A model generated the notes under the pieces. That model did no database searches. It saw nothing but the letters and a program-made list of their open reading frames with translations, and was not told the origin of the DNA. From Aeromonas sp. FDAARGOS 1405 (GTDB lineage: Bacteria > Pseudomonadota > Gammaproteobacteria > Enterobacterales > Aeromonadaceae), in assembly GCF_019048265.1 (NCBI RefSeq), contig NZ_CP077311.1, forward strand, positions 3,109,001-3,173,000: a DNA stretch of 64,000 nt. Reading direction: 5' to 3'. Each line of letters begins with the position of its first letter. The stretch's first letter is position 1. The position numbers and the translations under genes were made by a program. Below, piece by piece: positions 61,378-64,000 of the stretch.

Positions 61378-63183
61378 TTAACGGTCCACATCCGACATAA
61401 CGAAATCGATACTGCCCAGATAGACGATGAGGTCCGACACCATGCTGCCTTTGATCACCGAGGGGATCTGCTGCAGGTGAGCAAAGCTCGGGGTGCGGAT
61501 CCGGGTCCGGTAGCTCATGGTGGAGCCGTCGCTGGTCAGGTAATAACTGTTGATCCCCTTGGTCGCCTCAATCATCTGGAACGACTCGGCTGCGGGCATC
61601 ACCGGGCCCCACGACACTTGCAGGAAGTGGTTGATCAGGGTCTCGATGTGTTGCAGGGTGCGCTCTTTGGGCGGCGGCGTGGTGAGGGGGTGATCCGCCT
61701 TGAAGGGACCCTCCGGCATGTTTTTCATGCACTGCTCGATGATCGACATGCTCTGGCGGATCTCCTCGATCCGCACGGTGGCTCTGTCGTAGGCATCGCC
61801 ATTGCTGCCGACCGGCACTTCAAAGTCGAACTGGTCATAGCCCGAATAGGGACGCCACTTGCGCACGTCGAAGTTGAGTCCGGTGGCGCGCAATCCGGCC
61901 CCCGTGGTACCCCAGGACAACGCCTGCTCGGTGGTGTAGGCCGAGACGCCTATGGTTCGACCGCGCAGAATGCTGTTGCGCATCGCTGCTTTTTCGTAAT
62001 CCATCAGACGCTTGGGCAGCCAGCTCAGCAGGTTGTCCTGTACCAGCCGTTGCCATCCCTTCGGCAAGTCGTGGGCCACACCGCCGATACGGAACCAGGC
62101 CGGGTGCATACGGGCTCCGGTGATCGCCTCGATGATGGTGTAGATCTTCTGCCGGTCGGTGAAGGTGAAGAAGACCGGGGTCATGGCCCCCACGTCCTGG
62201 ATATAGGTACCGAGGAACAGCAGGTGGCTCTGGATGCGGAACAGCTCCGCCATCATCACCCGGATCATGTCGACCCGCTGCGGCACCTTGATGCCGGCCA
62301 GCTTCTCGACCGCCAGCACATAGGGGAGGTTGTTCATCACCCCTCCCAGATACTCGACCCGGTCGGTATAGGGGATGTAACTGTGCCAGGATTGGCGCTC
62401 GCCCATCTTCTCGGCACCACGATGGTGATAACCGATATCGGGCACGCAGTTGCGGATCTCCTCGCCATCGAGCTGCAACACCAACCGGAAGGCGCCGTGA
62501 GCCGAGGGGTGGTTGGGGCCGAGGTTGAGGAACATGTAGTCCTCATTCTCGTTGCCGCGGGCCAGCCCCCACTCTTCCGGTTTGAACAGCAGGTTCTCCT
62601 GCTCCATGTCCTGTTTGGCGGCATCGAGCATGAATGGATCGAATTCGGTGGCGCGCGCCGGGTAATCCTTGCGCAGCGGGTGACCCTGCCAGCTCTTGGG
62701 CATCATGATGCGGGTCAGATGGGGGTGGCCATCGAAGGTGATGCCCATCAAATCCCACACTTCCCGCTCGTACCAGTTGGCATTGGGGAAGTGGTTGGTG
62801 ATGGTGGGCAGATGCAGGTCACTTTCGGCCAGCGCCACTTTCAACATCACATCGGCGTTACGGTCGATGGAGATGAGGTGATAGAAGACGGTGAAATCGC
62901 TCTGGGGCAGACCGTCGCGATGGCTGCGCAGCCGCTCATCGGTGGCGCTGAGATCAAACAGCATCACAAACGGGGAGGGCACCTTGCGCAAGAAGCCCAT
63001 CACATCCTGCAGCAGTTTGCGGGGAAGCCAGACCACCGGCACGCCGGTGCGCGTGGTCTGCACGGTGAAGTGCTCGGCCCCGAAGTGGGCAAACAGTTCG
63101 CCAATGACTTTGGCATCCTTGTGGTCGCTGGGCTGCCACTGGGCCATGGCGTAATTGCTGGGAAAATCACGAGTCAGTTTCAT
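61378..63183 (-). CDS. nuoC: NADH-quinone oxidoreductase fused subunits C and D
   Basis: 601 residues (E. coli NuoCD 596). The NuoC part (about 1-190) has [20 protein letters not shown], and the NuoD part (about 210-601) has [20 protein letters not shown] with the quinone-binding His. The fusion is typical of enteric-type gammaproteobacteria. It is 2 bp after nuoB. Confidence 0.97.
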   Translation of the reverse strand: MKLTRDFPSNYAMAQWQPSDHKDAKVIGELFAHFGAEHFTVQTTRTGVPVVWLPRKLLQDVMGFLRKVPSPFVMLFDLSATDERLRSHRDGLPQSDFTVFYHLISIDRNADVMLKVALAESDLHLPTITNHFPNANWYEREVWDLMGITFDGHPHLTRIMMPKSWQGHPLRKDYPARATEFDPFMLDAAKQDMEQENLLFKPEEWGLARGNENEDYMFLNLGPNHPSAHGAFRLVLQLDGEEIRNCVPDIGYHHRGAEKMGERQSWHSYIPYTDRVEYLGGVMNNLPYVLAVEKLAGIKVPQRVDMIRVMMAELFRIQSHLLFLGTYIQDVGAMTPVFFTFTDRQKIYTIIEAITGARMHPAWFRIGGVAHDLPKGWQRLVQDNLLSWLPKRLMDYEKAAMRNSILRGRTIGVSAYTTEQALSWGTTGAGLRATGLNFDVRKWRPYSGYDQFDFEVPVGSNGDAYDRATVRIEEIRQSMSIIEQCMKNMPEGPFKADHPLTTPPPKERTLQHIETLINHFLQVSWGPVMPAAESFQMIEATKGINSYYLTSDGSTMSYRTRIRTPSFAHLQQIPSVIKGSMVSDLIVYLGSIDFVMSDVDR

Positions 63184-63185
63184 GG

Positions 63186-63860
63186 TCAGATCTCATCCGG
63201 CGTGCGCAGGTTGGTCACATTGATCCGTTCGCCGCGCTTGCGCTCTTTTTCGGCCTGCATCTGGGGACGGTAGATCCCCTGATCGCCCACCACCCAGGAG
63301 AGGGGGCGGCGTTCTTTGCCGATGGAGTCCTGCAGCAGCATCAGGGCTTGCAAAAAGGCTTCTGGACGGGGCGGGCAACCCGGAATGTAGACGTCGACCG
63401 GCAGGAACTTGTCCACCCCCTGCACCACGGAATAGATGTCATACATGCCGCCTGAGTTGGCACAGGCCCCCATGGAGATCACCCACTTGGGTTCGAGCAA
63501 CTGTTCATACAGGCGCTGGATGACTGGCGCCATCTTGATGAAGGGAGTCCCTGCAATCACCATGAAATCGGCCTGACGGGGCGAAGCGCGGATAACTTCG
63601 GCGCCGAAGCGGGCCACATCGTGGGGGGAGGTGAAGGCGGTACACATCTCCACGTAGCAGCAGGAGATGCCGAAGTTGTAAGGCCAGAGGGAGTTTTTGC
63701 GGCCCCAGTTGACTGTGTCTTGCAGCACCTCCTCGAGGCGGCCCATCATGATGCCGCGCGTCGCTTCTTGCGCCAGTGGGTCATCGACGGTCTGGCGCTG
63801 CTCCTGGGGGTAGCGCTCAACGGGTGCATCCGGGTCAATCCGGGTCAGGGTGTACTTCAT
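63186..63860 (-). CDS. nuoB: NADH-quinone oxidoreductase subunit B
   Basis: 224 residues (E. coli 220). It holds the terminal cluster N2: tandem cysteines in [11 protein letters not shown], with [13 protein letters not shown] and [11 protein letters not shown]. It passes electrons to ubiquinone. It lies 29 bp after nuoA. Confidence 0.97.
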   Translation of the reverse strand: MKYTLTRIDPDAPVERYPQEQRQTVDDPLAQEATRGIMMGRLEEVLQDTVNWGRKNSLWPYNFGISCCYVEMCTAFTSPHDVARFGAEVIRASPRQADFMVIAGTPFIKMAPVIQRLYEQLLEPKWVISMGACANSGGMYDIYSVVQGVDKFLPVDVYIPGCPPRPEAFLQALMLLQDSIGKERRPLSWVVGDQGIYRPQMQAEKERKRGERINVTNLRTPDEI

Positions 63861-63889
63861 GGTGCAACCTCAAGGAAAGGGTCTGTGGT

Positions 63890-64000
63890 TCAATCACTGT
63901 TTTTGTTGTTCAGCTGCGGTTTGCGCGGTGACCAGTCCAGTGCGCCGATGCGCCAGAGGTAGATCAGGCCGATAAGCAGCAGTCCGATGAAAATGGTGGC
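63890..64000 (-). CDS. nuoA: NADH-quinone oxidoreductase subunit A (C-terminal part)
   Basis: The last 36 codons are present, reading [20 protein letters not shown], then WSP and a basic tail ending in KNSD. A membrane helix followed by GALDWSP is the NuoA C-terminus. The gene continues beyond the right edge, where the operon promoter must lie. Confidence 0.85.
   Translation of the reverse strand, partial: ATIFIGLLLIGLIYLWRIGALDWSPRKPQLNNKNSD

Overview
The window is a chromosomal segment of a free-living, respiring gammaproteobacterium. The gene content, protein similarity to E. coli, high GC and the presence of gcvTHP, iscRSUA-hscBA-fdx, ubiUV/ubiT, ppsR/ppsA and a fused nuoCD fit an Aeromonas-like organism best. 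The genus is an inference from gene order and protein resemblance, not from a search. I see no rRNA, tRNA, CRISPR array, insertion sequence or prophage gene. Almost everything is core metabolism and respiration on both strands.

Layout. 1-6.7 kb: the 3' end of ubiH, then ubiI (aerobic ubiquinone hydroxylases) and the glycine cleavage genes gcvT, gcvH and gcvP, with long untranslated leaders before gcvT and gcvP. 6.7-13 kb: an Aer-like PAS chemoreceptor, a HAD phosphatase, a divergent permease/ArsR pair that looks like metalloid efflux, the aromatic amino acid permease aroP and a small two-helix membrane protein. 13-21 kb: ppsR divergent from ppsA, the O2-independent ubiquinone genes ubiUV divergent from ubiT, a hypothetical membrane protein and trmJ. 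20.7-29 kb: the isc iron-sulfur assembly operon, then two tandem M17 aminopeptidases (pepB and a paralogue). 29-39 kb: ndk, rlmN, pilW, rodZ, ispG, hisS, yfgM, bamB, der and yfgJ, a conserved housekeeping block. 39-45 kb: a small basic-protein gene, mltF and purL. 45-49 kb: a three-gene signalling cassette (FIST sensor protein and two PAS/GAF HD-GYP proteins). 49-64 kb: the respiratory complex I operon nuoN to nuoA, read leftwards; nuoA runs off the right edge.

Themes. Fe-S and redox biology dominate: IscR and the Isc machinery supply clusters to many neighbours (RlmN, IspG, UbiU, UbiV and at least six Nuo subunits). Aerobic (ubiH, ubiI) and anaerobic (ubiTUV) ubiquinone routes sit in the same window. 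PurR/Cra-type palindromes lie before gcvT, ppsA and purL, two tandem IscR sites precede iscR, and twin operators lie between the permease and arsR.

The most unusual observations are these. Two accessory cassettes (permease/arsR and FIST/HD-GYP) are each bracketed by near-duplicate intrinsic terminator hairpins, as if inserted at a terminator that was copied. A 48-residue highly basic protein gene has its own promoter, strong Shine-Dalgarno and terminator, inside a 16-bp inverted repeat. One of the two HD-GYP proteins has lost its catalytic HD. Structured leaders precede gcvT, gcvP and ppsA.
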